From NCBI GenBank assembly GCA_963838205.1, contig CAWIQF010000013.1, positions 1 to 64,000 of the forward strand: a DNA stretch of 64,000 nucleotides. The letters run 5' to 3'. Each line of letters opens with the position of its first letter. Positions within the stretch are counted from its first letter, which is position 1. The translations under genes were made by a program, and so were the position numbers. The notes beneath the pieces were generated by a model. It was given only the letters and a program-made list of their open reading frames with translations, ran no database searches and had not been told where the DNA came from. This DNA comes from CAIVVT01 sp963838205. GTDB lineage: Bacteria > Acidobacteriota > Terriglobia > Bryobacterales > Bryobacteraceae. Positions 17,172 to 26,377 of the stretch are shown here, one piece after another.

Positions 17172-20100
17172 ATGGCTAGGGTGGTGAGGGCGAGTCGCAG
17201 GGCGCAACAGCCGTTAAAGTTCCACCGGAGGTTGGTGCTTTCCCAATGGATGCTGGGACTGTTTGGCGTCACTCGATTTGAAGAACTGGCCGCCGACCTC
17301 AAGGGCGCTCATCTAGAGGGACTGGACGAAGATAATGTCTCGAACTTTCACCAGGCACTCAGGCTGCGATTGTTTGAGAGGAAGGAACTGTCGCATGACC
17401 TTCTTCTCGCGTACGACCAGAATATCGTTCGACACTGGAGGCAGATCACCGCGCGGCGAAACGTCGAAGAAAAGCGGCTACTGAAATTCAAGTATTTTCA
17501 ATATCTGACGCTCCTGTTCACGGAGGTTTATCTTGACCGCTGGTTCCGCGATCCGGATCAGCTACTCGCGGACCTGAACGCTCACGTTGAGGCATTCAAC
17601 GCCGACAAGCCACAGGGTGACCGTGTTACTGAATACGCCCCTGAAGATCTGCGGAAACTCGCTTTTTGGAATGCGACTGGCTCGGGCAAGACCCTCCTCA
17701 TGCACGTCAATATCCTCCAGTACCGGCACTATCTGGAGCAGAACGGGCGCGCAGGCGAACTCAATCGAACGATTCTCCTAACTCCCAACGAAGGGCTCAG
17801 CCGCCAGCACCTCCAGGAGTTTGAAGCTTCAGGCATGCCGGCGGAGATCTTTGACAAGGATGGTCGGGGACTCTTTACCGGCCACAGCGTTGAGATCATC
17901 GAGGTCACCAAACTCAAGGAGGAGATGGGAGCCAAGACGGTAGCCATTGATGCCTTTGAGGGCGACAACCTGGTTCTCGTTGACGAAGGCCATCGCGGCG
18001 CGGGCGGCGAGGAGTGGATGGGGATGCGGAACCGCCTCAGTGAAAGCGGCTTTTCATTCGAGTACTCAGCCACGTTCGGCCAGGCGATGAAGGCTGCAAA
18101 CAAGCCGGCCCTGACCCAGGAGTACGCCAAGTGCATCCTCGTTGATTATTCCTACAAGTACTTCTACGAGGACGGTTATGGAAAGGACTACCACATTCGA
18201 AACCTTTCCGAGGAGCAAAACGAGGAGCAGCGGCGAGTTTACTTGACGGCTGGCCTACTCGCTTTTTATCAGCAACAACGGCTGTATGCTGACCGAAAGG
18301 CAATCTTTGCTCCCTTTCTGATCGAAAAGCCGCTGTGGATCTTCGTCGGCGGAAGCGTGAACGCCGTGCGCACAGAGAACAAACGCGCCGTCTCGGACGT
18401 TTTGGACGTGCTGTTGTTCTTCGACCGGTTCGTCCGCGAACGCCAGGAGAGCGTCGCCTTCATCGATCGGTTGCTCAACGGGGACCCAGGTCTGAATGAT
18501 GAGAGAGGGCGCCCGATTTTCGCCGGCGCCTTCGCCTACCTGATAAAGCAGCACGCGACGCCGGCCGCCATCTATGAGGGGATACTTCAGACGCTGTTCA
18601 ATTCGGACAGCGAGGCCGCGCTGCACGTCGACAATCTGAAGGGCGCCGAAGGCGAACTGGGCATCCGGGTCGGCGAGAACGACTACTTCGGCGTGATCAA
18701 CGTCGGCGACGAAACGAAGCTCCTGAAGCTCTGCCAGGAGCAGGGTCTGCCGACACAAGACAAAGATTTCTCAAAGTCACTGTTTGCGGACCTCAATAGC
18801 GGCGATAGCCCGGTCAACCTTCTCATCGGTTCCCGGAAATTCAGCGAAGGCTGGAGCAGCTGGCGGGTCAGCACGATGGGCTTGATGAACATCGGCAAGA
18901 GTGAGGGCTCCCAAATCATCCAACTCTTCGGGCGCGGTGTTCGCCTCAAGGGATACGAGTTTTGTCTGAAACGGAGTACCAGGCTCAGCGACGTGAAGGC
19001 GCCGGAGCATGTGGGCATTCTGGAGACTCTGAACGTCATTGGCGTGCACGCCGATTACATGAAGCAGTTCAAGGAATACCTGGAGGAGGAAGGGCTCCCG
19101 GCCAACGAGCAGCGGACCCAGTTCATCCTGCCGGTCGTGCGAAACCTGAATGGCAGGAAGCTCAAGACGGTGAAACTGAGGGAGGGAATCGACTTCAAGC
19201 GCAATGGCCCGAAGCCCGAACTTGGCCCCCCGCCGGAGAAACTCCTCAAGTCGAGGGTTGTTCTCGATTGGTACCCCCGGCTCCAGGCGATGGCGAGTGC
19301 CCGTGGATCTGGCACCGAGGAAGTTTCGATCCGTGAAGAGAACCACCTCCGGCTGGATCGTCACCTGCCATTCCTGGATCTGGATGAAGTCTACTTCGAA
19401 CTGCAGCGTTTCAAGGCCGAGCGTGCTTGGTTTAACCTGGATCTTTCCAAGCAAGGCATCGAACAACTGCTTCGCCGCCACGACTGGTATACGCTCTATA
19501 TCCCACCGGAAGAGATGGAGTTCCGGAGCTTCGACCAAGTCCGAGAGTGGCAGGAGATCGCCACGGCGCTACTCAAAAAGTACGCGGACCGATACTACAA
19601 GAACGCGAAAAGCGCCTACGAGCAGCAGTTTCTGGAGCTGCGCGAACTTGCGGAGGACGACCCCAACTTCATTCGCGAATACCGCCTCTTGATCGAGGAG
19701 TCGGCGGCGGACATCGCAGAGAGGCTGGGCGAACTCAAGATTCTGATCGAATCCAAGACAATCCAGGATTGGAATTTCCAGAGCCTGCATGCCATCGGGT
19801 TCGGACAGCATCTCTATTACCCGCTTTTGCACTGCACGAGCAGCGCAATTGAAATCAGCCCCGTCGAACTGAATGAAGGGGAAAAGGACTTCGTCCAGGA
19901 TCTGCGTGGTTTCTACGATTGCCAACAAGCCCTTCTTCTCGGAGCGCGAGATGTACCTGCTCCGGAATCTCAGCCGCGGGCGCGGCGTGGGCTTCTTTGA
20001 GGCCGGCAACTTCCACCCGGACTTCATTCTCTGGCTGCTCGTCGGCAAGCGCCAATACATCACGTTCGTGGACCCCAAGGGCATACGAAACCTGGAAGGC

Positions 20101-20337
20101 CGCAGCGACCCCAAGATCGCGTTCCATAAGACGATCAAAGAACTTGAGGTCCGTTTCGGCGACCCGCTTGTTACCCTCGCGTCGTTCATCGTGGCGAACA
20201 CGCCTCACGCGCAGGTGAAGTGGTGGTCTGACGGCATGACCAAGGACGAATTCGAAGAGTGTAACGTACTTTTCCAGAAAGACGACCCGGACACGTACAT
20301 TCGCAAACTTCTGGAAAAGGTCGTGGGCCCAGCTTAG
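17172..20337 (+). pseudogene. Type III-like Res helicase-nuclease, frameshifted
   Basis: Restriction subunit, 1054 aa if repaired. Motor: ATGSGKT (about residue 168), LVDEGHRGAG (about 267), QLFGRGVRLKG. The C-terminal PD-(D/E)XK nuclease (FHPDFILWLL then ITFVDPKGI) lies in another frame. The first frame reads LRGFYD and then wanders to a stop at 20000; the second picks up ANKPFFSERE directly. Removing the T at 19920 restores one continuous protein. As given, the protein would keep its helicase but lose the nuclease, which would blunt restriction while Mod stays active. A sequencing error in TT cannot be excluded. Its end overlaps the converging recombinase-module gene by four bases. Confidence 0.85.
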
Positions 20338-20717
20338 GAAGACGTCGCGGCCCAGGCTCGCCTCTGTGCGTCCCACAGGACGAACTTGACGACTGACCTC
20401 ACGTGTCGTTCGGCATGTGGCGTTCCCGTGGTCGCCTGGCCCATCCCCATGATCTCCTCCTGGATGTCTGGTGCGAGCATGAGCAAGTTCATGATCTGCG
20501 TCAGCCGAGCCCGGGTGACGAAGCCGAGGCGGGCCAGATCGGCGTAGTCGCGGACCTCCCCGCGGTCAACCATGTCCTGGAACTTGATGGCGAGCGCCAT
20601 CAGTCGTGTAATCCGTGGAATACGCGGCAGCGCTTCCGTTGCCGGCTTCGGCGTAGCGGGGCGGCCGCGACGCCGGGCCCAATTGAGCGAGACTTCTTCT
20701 TCGTGTTTGTCGTTCAT
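20334..20717 (-). CDS. Small HTH-like companion of the serine recombinase
   Basis: 127-aa basic protein. The middle (ADLARLGFVTRARLTQIMNL) looks like a helix-turn-helix, and an Arg/Pro-rich N-terminus (ARRRGRPATPKP) precedes it. The ATG overlaps the recombinase stop (ATGA). Proteins like this commonly follow DUF2924-recombinase pairs, perhaps as directionality factor or regulator; that role is inferred. It ends tail-to-tail with the Res gene. Confidence 0.75.
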   Translation of the reverse strand: MNDKHEEEVSLNWARRRGRPATPKPATEALPRIPRITRLMALAIKFQDMVDRGEVRDYADLARLGFVTRARLTQIMNLLMLAPDIQEEIMGMGQATTGTPHAERHVRSVVKFVLWDAQRRAWAATSS

Positions 20718-22252
20718 TTGGACGCTCCCTTTTGGCAGAATTCGCTGATGCCATTTGAGTTGTAGGTGACCTTTACCTTGTCGCCGCGGGCGTCATATCC
20801 GACCCGCTCGACGAGTTGGCGCAAGAGACGGCACTGATCCTCGATCGTCATCTTCTTCCAGACCTCGTCGAAGTTGCCCAGATGCTGGCGCACCATCGAG
20901 CCGTCAAAGCGGAGCCGCTCGCCGCGAGCCACAGCCTTTCGCAGTTCTTCGGCCTTCGCGTCGCCGACTACGATCAATTCCCGGAGTCCAGCCTCGCGCG
21001 TTGCGTCCGGCTCGGCCGCACGTACGAGCTGCGACTTCGCGTTGCGGACCCGCACGTTCACGCCTTTCAACTCCTCCCGATACCGGTTCAGTTCCTCCGT
21101 CAGCCGCTGGCGCGCGGCCCGGGCGGCTTCCTCGACAACTTCCGGGGCCAGCGCGAAGCGGCGGACACTCTCAATCACCGCCTCCTCAACTACCGGCGCC
21201 GACACCGCCCGCGTCGTGCACCCGTCGCCGTTCCGCTGGGTTGACCGGAGGCAAACGTAGTAGCGGTACCGGCGATGCTTGCTGGAAGAGTAGCTTGGCG
21301 ACATCGCAGACCCGCAGCATGAACAGTAGAGCAGACCCCGAAGCAGAGCCTCCACGTTCGGCCGATGTTGGGTCCCGGGATTTCGGGTGTTTTCCTTTAA
21401 CTTCTCTTGGACCAGGTCGAAGGTCCGGTCATCGACTGTCCGGGCATGGTTGGCTGCGACAATTTCAGCGTCCGCGCGGATTCGCGCTGCATAGAGCGGG
21501 TTCGCCAACATCTTGTAGACGTGGCACTTCCGCATGGGGTGGCCACCGTAGACCTTGCCGTCCTTGGTCGTCCATTGCTTGTTGTGCCAGCCACGGTCGC
21601 CGCACTTCGCCACGATGCCGTAGACGGTCTGTCCCTCGAGATACCATTCGAAGATCTGGCGCACGCGGGGGGCTTCCTCAGCGTTGATCACCAGGCAGCC
21701 AGCCTCCAGGTCGTAGCCCAGCGGGAGATGGCCGCCGGTCCACCTGCCCCGCTTCCGTGCCAGCACCTGTTTGTCGCGCGTGCGCTCGGAGATGATCTCG
21801 CGCTCAAACTGGGCGAACGACAGCAGGATGTTGAGCGTGAGGCGGCCGAGGGATGTGGTGGTGTTGAACTGCTGGGTGACCGAGACGAACGTCGCGCCGT
21901 GCTTATCCAGAATCTCCATGATCTTGGCGAAGTCGCGGATCGAGCGGCTCAGCCGGTCCACCTTGTAGACCATCACGCAGTCGACCTTCTTGGCCTGGAC
22001 ATCCGCCAGCAGGCGCCGCAACGCCGGCCGCTCCATGTTGGCGCCGGTGTAGCCGCCATCGTCATACTGATCCGGCAGCAGAGTCCATCCCTCGCCGGTC
22101 TGGCTCCGGATGTACGCCTCGCCGGCGTCCCGCTGGGCGTCCAGCGAGTTGAAATCCTGGCCCAAGCCCTCCTCCGTCGACTTCCTCGTGTAGATCGCGC
22201 ACCGGATCGTCGTCGGCGCCCCCGTCTTCTCGCCGTTACTCTTGTTCGCCAT
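20714..22252 (-). CDS. Large serine recombinase
   Basis: 512-aa site-specific recombinase. The resolvase domain carries the nucleophile serine (YTRKSTEEG, residue 25), QRDAGEAYI, MVYKVDRLSRS and FAQFEREIISERTRDK. A recombinase domain and a zinc ribbon follow (LLYCSCCGSAMSP, then YVCLRST with a later Cys), with a coiled-coil C-terminus. Enzymes of this type integrate and excise elements through short att sites. It is translated between DUF2924 (17-base overlap) and the HTH companion (4-base overlap). It may mobilise this segment independently of the tyrosine integrase relics nearby. Confidence 0.95.
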   Translation of the reverse strand: MANKSNGEKTGAPTTIRCAIYTRKSTEEGLGQDFNSLDAQRDAGEAYIRSQTGEGWTLLPDQYDDGGYTGANMERPALRRLLADVQAKKVDCVMVYKVDRLSRSIRDFAKIMEILDKHGATFVSVTQQFNTTTSLGRLTLNILLSFAQFEREIISERTRDKQVLARKRGRWTGGHLPLGYDLEAGCLVINAEEAPRVRQIFEWYLEGQTVYGIVAKCGDRGWHNKQWTTKDGKVYGGHPMRKCHVYKMLANPLYAARIRADAEIVAANHARTVDDRTFDLVQEKLKENTRNPGTQHRPNVEALLRGLLYCSCCGSAMSPSYSSSKHRRYRYYVCLRSTQRNGDGCTTRAVSAPVVEEAVIESVRRFALAPEVVEEAARAARQRLTEELNRYREELKGVNVRVRNAKSQLVRAAEPDATREAGLRELIVVGDAKAEELRKAVARGERLRFDGSMVRQHLGNFDEVWKKMTIEDQCRLLRQLVERVGYDARGDKVKVTYNSNGISEFCQKGASK

Positions 22253-22775
22253 GCTTCACTCCTGGCCGGTGTCCGAGGTTGTAAAAGGCAAAGCCGTTCC
22301 AGCGCGTGCCCGTGGCATCGGTCACGGCCTTGCTGAGCGACTTGTGGATCCTGCCGGCGCACTCAAAGCCGCCGTCTGCCCGGACGTGGACGATGATGTC
22401 CTTCCCCTGGTAGCGACGGATGAGAGGCGTGCCGGGGAGCGGCAGCCGCGGGTCGAGCGACGGCCTCAGGCGCGCTTCTGCCGTTCGTGATTCGTCGATG
22501 GCGTTCCGAAGGAAGTTCTTCGGCGCGCGGATGCGCAGGTCCGAGTCGTCCGCGATTTCGAGCGCACGGCGGCGCGCCCGCTCCGAGAGCCCGCCCCATG
22601 CATTCGCCTGGATGCGCCAGGCGACGCGGCGGAAAAGGAACTGCTTGTGATTGGATCGAGAGTCCTCGCCGAAGACCTCGCGGTACCTGTCCTTCAGTTG
22701 TGCTGTGGTCAGGTGGCGCAGGCCCTCGATCTCTTCTCTGATTCGTGATGGATTGACTGTGGTTTGGTTTTTCAT
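22236..22775 (-). CDS. DUF2924-family protein
   Basis: 179-aa protein of the DUF2924 family: EEIEGLRHLTTAQLKDRYRE, NHKQFLFRRVAWRIQ, and a C-terminal FAFYNLG following SLSKAVTDATGTRWNG. It is almost always found directly upstream of a large serine recombinase, as here, and is probably an accessory DNA-binding protein; its biochemical role is unknown. The ATG follows four bases after the stop of a 49-aa gene without its own strong ribosome site, suggesting translational coupling. Confidence 0.9.
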   Translation of the reverse strand: MKNQTTVNPSRIREEIEGLRHLTTAQLKDRYREVFGEDSRSNHKQFLFRRVAWRIQANAWGGLSERARRRALEIADDSDLRIRAPKNFLRNAIDESRTAEARLRPSLDPRLPLPGTPLIRRYQGKDIIVHVRADGGFECAGRIHKSLSKAVTDATGTRWNGFAFYNLGHRPGVKHGEQE

Positions 22776-22779
22776 AGGG

Positions 22780-22929
22780 TTAGCCAGCAGTCACATGAGG
22801 GCTCTCTGTCTCCGGCGAGTCAACTTGGGGGCTGGCCGGAGCGGAGAAGAGCAGGCGGACCAGGGCATCGCCGAGGATGGCGGCAACTTCGAGAATGGCC
22901 TTGTCGAGGGCAGCATCGCGATCGCGCAT
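22780..22929 (-). CDS. 49-aa protein heading the recombinase module
   Basis: Short gene beginning MRDRDAALDKAILEVAAILG and ending with a Ser/Pro-rich tail. It has a perfect AAGGAG ribosome site eight bases before the ATG and stops four bases before DUF2924, so it is likely real and the first gene of the recombinase operon. The N-terminal half is amphipathic helix. Function unknown. Confidence 0.65.
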   Translation of the reverse strand: MRDRDAALDKAILEVAAILGDALVRLLFSAPASPQVDSPETESPHVTAG

Positions 22930-23001
22930 GAGCGGTCTCCTTGAAGACCACCCACGACGATCTCCGCTTGGCGGTTGAGCCGTCGTCTGGTGGATGTGAT
23001 C

Positions 23002-23022
23002 GACGCGGCGTTGTGCCGCGTC
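23002..23022. promoter_or_regulatory. Hairpin ahead of the recombinase operon
   Basis: GACGCGGC-5 bases-GCCGCGTC, a perfect 8-bp stem, lies between a TATATA-like box on the minus strand (about 23028-23034) and the first gene of the recombinase module. It could be an operator, an RNA leader structure, or part of a recombination site; nothing in the sequence decides between these. Confidence 0.4.
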
Positions 23023-23052
23023 CGTTAACTATATACGCCGCGCCGGTTCGAG

Positions 23053-23322
23053 TTGTCCGAGTTGGACTGCCAGAATGCAGGCGACGAGGTGATTATGAGC
23101 ATCGCCGGGCACGTCTCGCGCGCTATGCTCTCGCGGTACTCCCATGTGCGGATGGAGGCGAAGCGGCGCGCTCTCGACGAGATCGCTGCACGCCAGCGCG
23201 CGGCCGACGAGAAGCGCAAGGTCGAAACCGAGCGGCAACAGCATGAGGCGGTCAGTACCTCAAGCAATGCTGGTTCAGTAGATTCGGACGTTGGCAGCGG
23301 GTCAGTGTATCTCGGTCGGTAG
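23053..23322 (+). pseudogene. Tyrosine integrase, C-terminal relic 1
   Basis: The reading frame encodes only the end of a tyrosine recombinase: IMSIAGHVSRAMLSRYSHVR contains the conserved H of the GHxS box and the catalytic tyrosine. A charged helix (KRRALDEIAARQRAADEK) and a short variable tail follow. The catalytic N-terminal two thirds (R and K boxes) are absent upstream. It lies 4.6 kb from the tRNA-Asn gene, the kind of target such integrases use. Confidence 0.8.
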
Positions 23323-23565
23323 ACTGCCATCGCTCAGCCCACCACTTGGACCATGTGCCCCTTCGATGATAATCTCATCGTCAAAAAAATACATTGCGGG
23401 CGAACCGTCCCACGGTTGAAACGTGCGCTTGCCCCACGTATCGACTTCGCCGGTCCAGTGACCGCACACTACGCCCTCTTCGACGCCGGTGCCGTTGTCA
23501 CGGCACTTGTACGAGACCTCCACAGTGCCCGGCTGCGTTGGTTCTCGCTCGGGTTGCTTGCTCAT
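23302..23565 (-). CDS. Small hypothetical protein
   Basis: 87-aa protein (SYKCRDNGTGVEEGVVCGHW, then FFDDEIIIEG). AAGGAG stands a few bases before the ATG, a good sign that it is translated. There is no signal peptide; two cysteines are present. It sits between the two integrase relics on the opposite strand and overlaps the end of relic 1 by 21 bases. No family recognised. Confidence 0.55.
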   Translation of the reverse strand: MSKQPEREPTQPGTVEVSYKCRDNGTGVEEGVVCGHWTGEVDTWGKRTFQPWDGSPAMYFFDDEIIIEGAHGPSGGLSDGSLPTEIH

Positions 23566-23618
23566 AGTTCTCTCCTTCAGCGACCGGGGTGCCTTCTGAT
23601 TGTTTCATTCTTACTGAC

Positions 23619-23759
23619 TCCCACGTGCGGATGGTGGAGAATCGTCGCGCCCTCGACGAGATTGCAGCGCGCCAGCGGACAGCCGACGAGAAGCGTCAGC
23701 AGGAAATCGCCGGGCGGCAGCAGGCTGCGCTCGTCTCTCAATCGGTCGTTGTTCAGTAA
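23619..23759 (+). pseudogene. Tyrosine integrase, C-terminal relic 2
   Basis: A second, shorter copy of the same integrase ending: SHVRMVENRRALDEIAARQR, then TADEKRQQEIAGRQQ, stopping at 23757-23759. The residue before SHVR is Asp where relic 1 has the catalytic Tyr. The match to relic 1 (SHVRM..NRRALDEIAARQR.ADEKR) shows descent from related integrases. Together the two mark repeated insertion or duplication at this site. Confidence 0.75.
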
Positions 23760-23877
23760 TAGTCGGCGATAGCCACTGACCGTCGCCCGGCGGCCGATCT
23801 CCCAGAAGCGGACTTGGGGAGCGCGTGAACCAACTTCTGCGAGAACGGTGCTACACTACCAGGCGGAGCTGAACCGT

Positions 23878-24620
23878 ATGTCTAGCGGATTGACACAGAT
23901 CGAAATAAGGAACCGGATTGACGCGAGCAGAACTGTCGTGGACACGTGGGAGAAACTTCACACCGCGCTGGGTCGAATGTCAGATACCGCTTGGATCTTC
24001 CGCGGTGTTTCATCGCCGGACTATTATCCAGTGCCGTCTATAGGAAGAGAGATGATATACGGGCCGTATAAGAGAGCCCAAGAAGAACGCTTGCTACAGG
24101 AATTCAAGCACCGTGCGGTTTCGCTGATAGAAGGGCGAGGCTTCGATGATTGGCACTGGCTTGCATATGCCCAACACCTCGGAGTTCCAACCCGGCTGCT
24201 TGACTGGACGACTAACCCCTTGGTCGCAGCATTTTTTGCGCTGCAGGCTACCGACGAGACGGATCGGGCCATCTTCTGCGTGAAGTACTCCCGTTACATT
24301 CACGAGGTCGATCGAGCCGGCAAGTCTCCATTTGAGTGCACTGGCGAAGGGCGGTTACTCCTCCCTTGGTTTTTGACCGAATTCGCGCACAACGGGGGCT
24401 CTTCACAATTCACCCCGACCCGACGAAGACATTCTACAGTCATGGTATGCGGGTGATCTACATACCTCACTCAAACGTCGCTAAATTTCAAAGACGTCTC
24501 TTCAAATACGGTGTGGACCCCTGGAGCGTGTATCCCGACGCGGAAGGCCTGGGACAACAGCTTCGTTGGCAGTACAGACACAAGATCGGGCTCGGCTCCA
24601 TCTTTATGGATAAGGCGTAA
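23878..24620 (+). pseudogene. FRG-domain protein, single frameshift
   Basis: 247 aa if repaired. First frame: WIFRGVSSPDYYPVPSIGR, the name-giving FRG motif, then LAYAQHLGVPTRLLDWTTNP. The second frame begins near 24340 and carries PPLVFDRIRAQRGLFTIHPD and YGVDPWSVYPDAEGLG, the usual FRG C-terminus. The switch (one missing base) lies between about 24336 and 24375, near a GGGCGG run. FRG proteins are of unknown biochemistry and are enriched near mobile elements. ATG 23878 is preferred over GTG 23848. Confidence 0.8.
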
Positions 24621-24909
24621 ATCGGAGCGTTTGTTACGCCTCTTGGCGGGCCGTTTGGCGATGTGGTCGCCTGCCCGCAGAACTGCCGCCCTCCCATATC
24701 AATTTCCCTCCAAACGGCGTTCGGGAAATCGTCTCAGCCTTTTGGCCTTTTGCGGAGGGCTGGGCGGCACAACGAGAAGGTCGGAGGGAATGGCCGATCT
24801 CGGCCTCGGGATGGCGCGGGAATTCGCTCGTTGGCATCAGGCTACTGCTCGTCCGCGCGAAGTCGAAAAAAAAGGTGCTGTGACATGATTCGGGGCTGCG
24901 CGCCGGGCT

Positions 24910-25359
24910 TCAGAGTTTCCCTTTCTTGGGTTTTGAAGCTTTGGCATCGGCCGGCTTGAATGCTGCGTGGTCGCTATAGGTCTTGGAATCGACGGTTAAC
25001 TCCTCGCCGGCTTGGATGTCGTGCAGCGCCCAAAAGTCGTAGTTCTCGTCACACCTGACGTTCGGCCTCTTGCCGGGCCTCGGATCGTTTAGATACCAGG
25101 ACACCGTCAGGCAATCAAAATGATGAGGACAGCCATATCGCGTGGCATGCCCACCCTTTCCTTTCTTGACGACTGCAAAGTCTTCGTAGAGCTTCCGAAG
25201 CTGTTCGTCTTTGGGTAGACGATCCGCTTCTATCCACCTCATCTCGTCCGAATCTTCGGCGAACAGTCGTGTACCTTCCTTAATCGGGCGGATCGCAAAC
25301 ACCCCAACCCCGTGAATCAGAGATGGCTTGAGCCTAGTAAGTACGCCTTTGTGTGGCAT
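24910..25359 (-). CDS. SET-domain protein
   Basis: About 150 aa with SET methyltransferase features: SLIHGVGVFAIRPIKEGTRLF at the start, SWYLNDPRPGKRPNVRC in place of the usual NHSxxPN box, then DFWALHDIQAGEELTVDS and TYSDHAAF. The C-terminus is Lys-rich (KASKPKKGKL). A possible start is ATG 25359, but it lacks a clear ribosome site. The frame runs unbroken from the last part of the upstream FRG domain, so an FRG-SET fusion is likely. SET proteins methylate lysines of proteins; the bacterial target is unknown. Confidence 0.7.
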   Translation of the reverse strand: MPHKGVLTRLKPSLIHGVGVFAIRPIKEGTRLFAEDSDEMRWIEADRLPKDEQLRKLYEDFAVVKKGKGGHATRYGCPHHFDCLTVSWYLNDPRPGKRPNVRCDENYDFWALHDIQAGEELTVDSKTYSDHAAFKPADAKASKPKKGKL

Positions 25360-26183
25360 TTGGTCGTCATCATCGGACAGCCAATTCCTACTGACAACTT
25401 TCCCAAGGCCCTCTAGGTCCGGATAGATGGCGGCTTCGTCGGTACCATAGTCGTCGAGCTCATCCCGTATAGCGTCGGTTGCGTAACTCGGGATATGATT
25501 TTCGCCAAATGGTCCGTGGGCTTCGGAAAGAGCTCGTTCAGTGCCGCGCGACGATGTCCGTGAACGGTGAAACAAGATCGCTGGGCGGCAATCCGCGTAT
25601 CAAACTGGGTCGGGTAGATCGCAACGGGCAATTCCGTGGTGAGCTTAGCCTTGGCGGCGAAGCTGATCCGGAAGCCAAGGCTGGTATCTGTGAGCATCCG
25701 CTTCGGACAGGCCGGCCGAGCCGGCGGGCAGCACCTCGGAGTATTTCTTTCCCAGCACGCGCCCGTTCAGCCACCACGGATCGGGACCCACACCGCCGCA
25801 TCATGTAGGCCGTCGCCGTCCTTGACGGCGAAATAGAGGCCCATTTGGGGATTTTCGGTCCAATCCAGTAAGCGCGTTGGTGAACCATAGTGCTGCATCA
25901 AGAAGTACCACTCCCAGACATTGGCGGGCTTGTGGGTGGTCAGGCCGGGGGCGCGCCTCACAAATTCCTCTCTTATTTCATCCTCAGCGGACAGCAACTC
26001 CTTTATGCTGCGCCGAGGCCTGTAGAGCTTCGGGATCAGGGGCCACGTGGACTTCCGCGCGCCGCGATACCAAAGGCCGGGTTCGCCGTCTTTTTTCGAC
26101 TTCCATGCTTTTTCAATTTCCTTCAGCCGCTCCATGAACTGGAGCAACGTCTCTGCGACATAGGTTTCGTCATTTTGTCCCAC
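25360..26183 (-). pseudogene. FRG-domain protein, three frameshifts (fused to SET)
   Basis: The first frame (GTG 26183) has GLWYRGARKSTWPLIPKLYR and MQHYGSPTRLLDWTENP and ends after AAVWVP. Continuing with one base inserted near 25786 gives PDPWWLNGRVLGKKYSEVLP. A second shift near 25650-25680 leads to LPVAIYPTQFDTRIAAQR and FTVHG. A third near 25497 leads to IPSYATDAIRDELDDYG and IYPDLEGLGK, which runs on into SET. Correcting all three (net one base) gives a single 424-codon protein. Three independent hits suggest decay or locally poor sequence. Confidence 0.72.
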
Positions 26184-26198
26184 AACAGAGAGCAGGCT

Positions 26199-26377
26199 CT
26201 ACACTATGCCTTCCGCTTTCATGTGCTCCAGCAGCGATTTGTTGTTCCGCTCGGAAAGCCAGTCGCGGCAGTGGAGCACGACGTCGAATTGCCATTGCGG
26301 GTATTTGGCGGTAACGCGGCTACGTTACCTCCGTAGTAGTCGCGGCGTGAGGAGTGCGTCGCCCGATAGAGCGTCAC
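26199..26377 (-). pseudogene. Small 59-aa gene, frameshifted, between Sel1 and FRG-SET
   Basis: GTG 26377 overlaps the restored Sel1 stop (GTGA). It reads TLYRATHSSRRDYYGGN, then after one missing base near 26315 continues VTAKYPQWQFDVVLHCRDWL and ends at TAG 26199, just before the FRG gene. The composition is that of a genuine small protein. I do not recognise the family. The compact spacing suggests a Sel1-small gene-FRG-SET operon. Confidence 0.5.

Noticed and set aside
19905..19925. Programmed +1 frameshift in Res
   Set aside because: No slippery codon, stop codon or stimulatory structure is evident; error or mutation is simpler.
10072..20337. Canonical DISARM
   Set aside because: DrmA and DrmB (DUF1998) are missing; Res takes their place, so only the term DISARM-like is justified.
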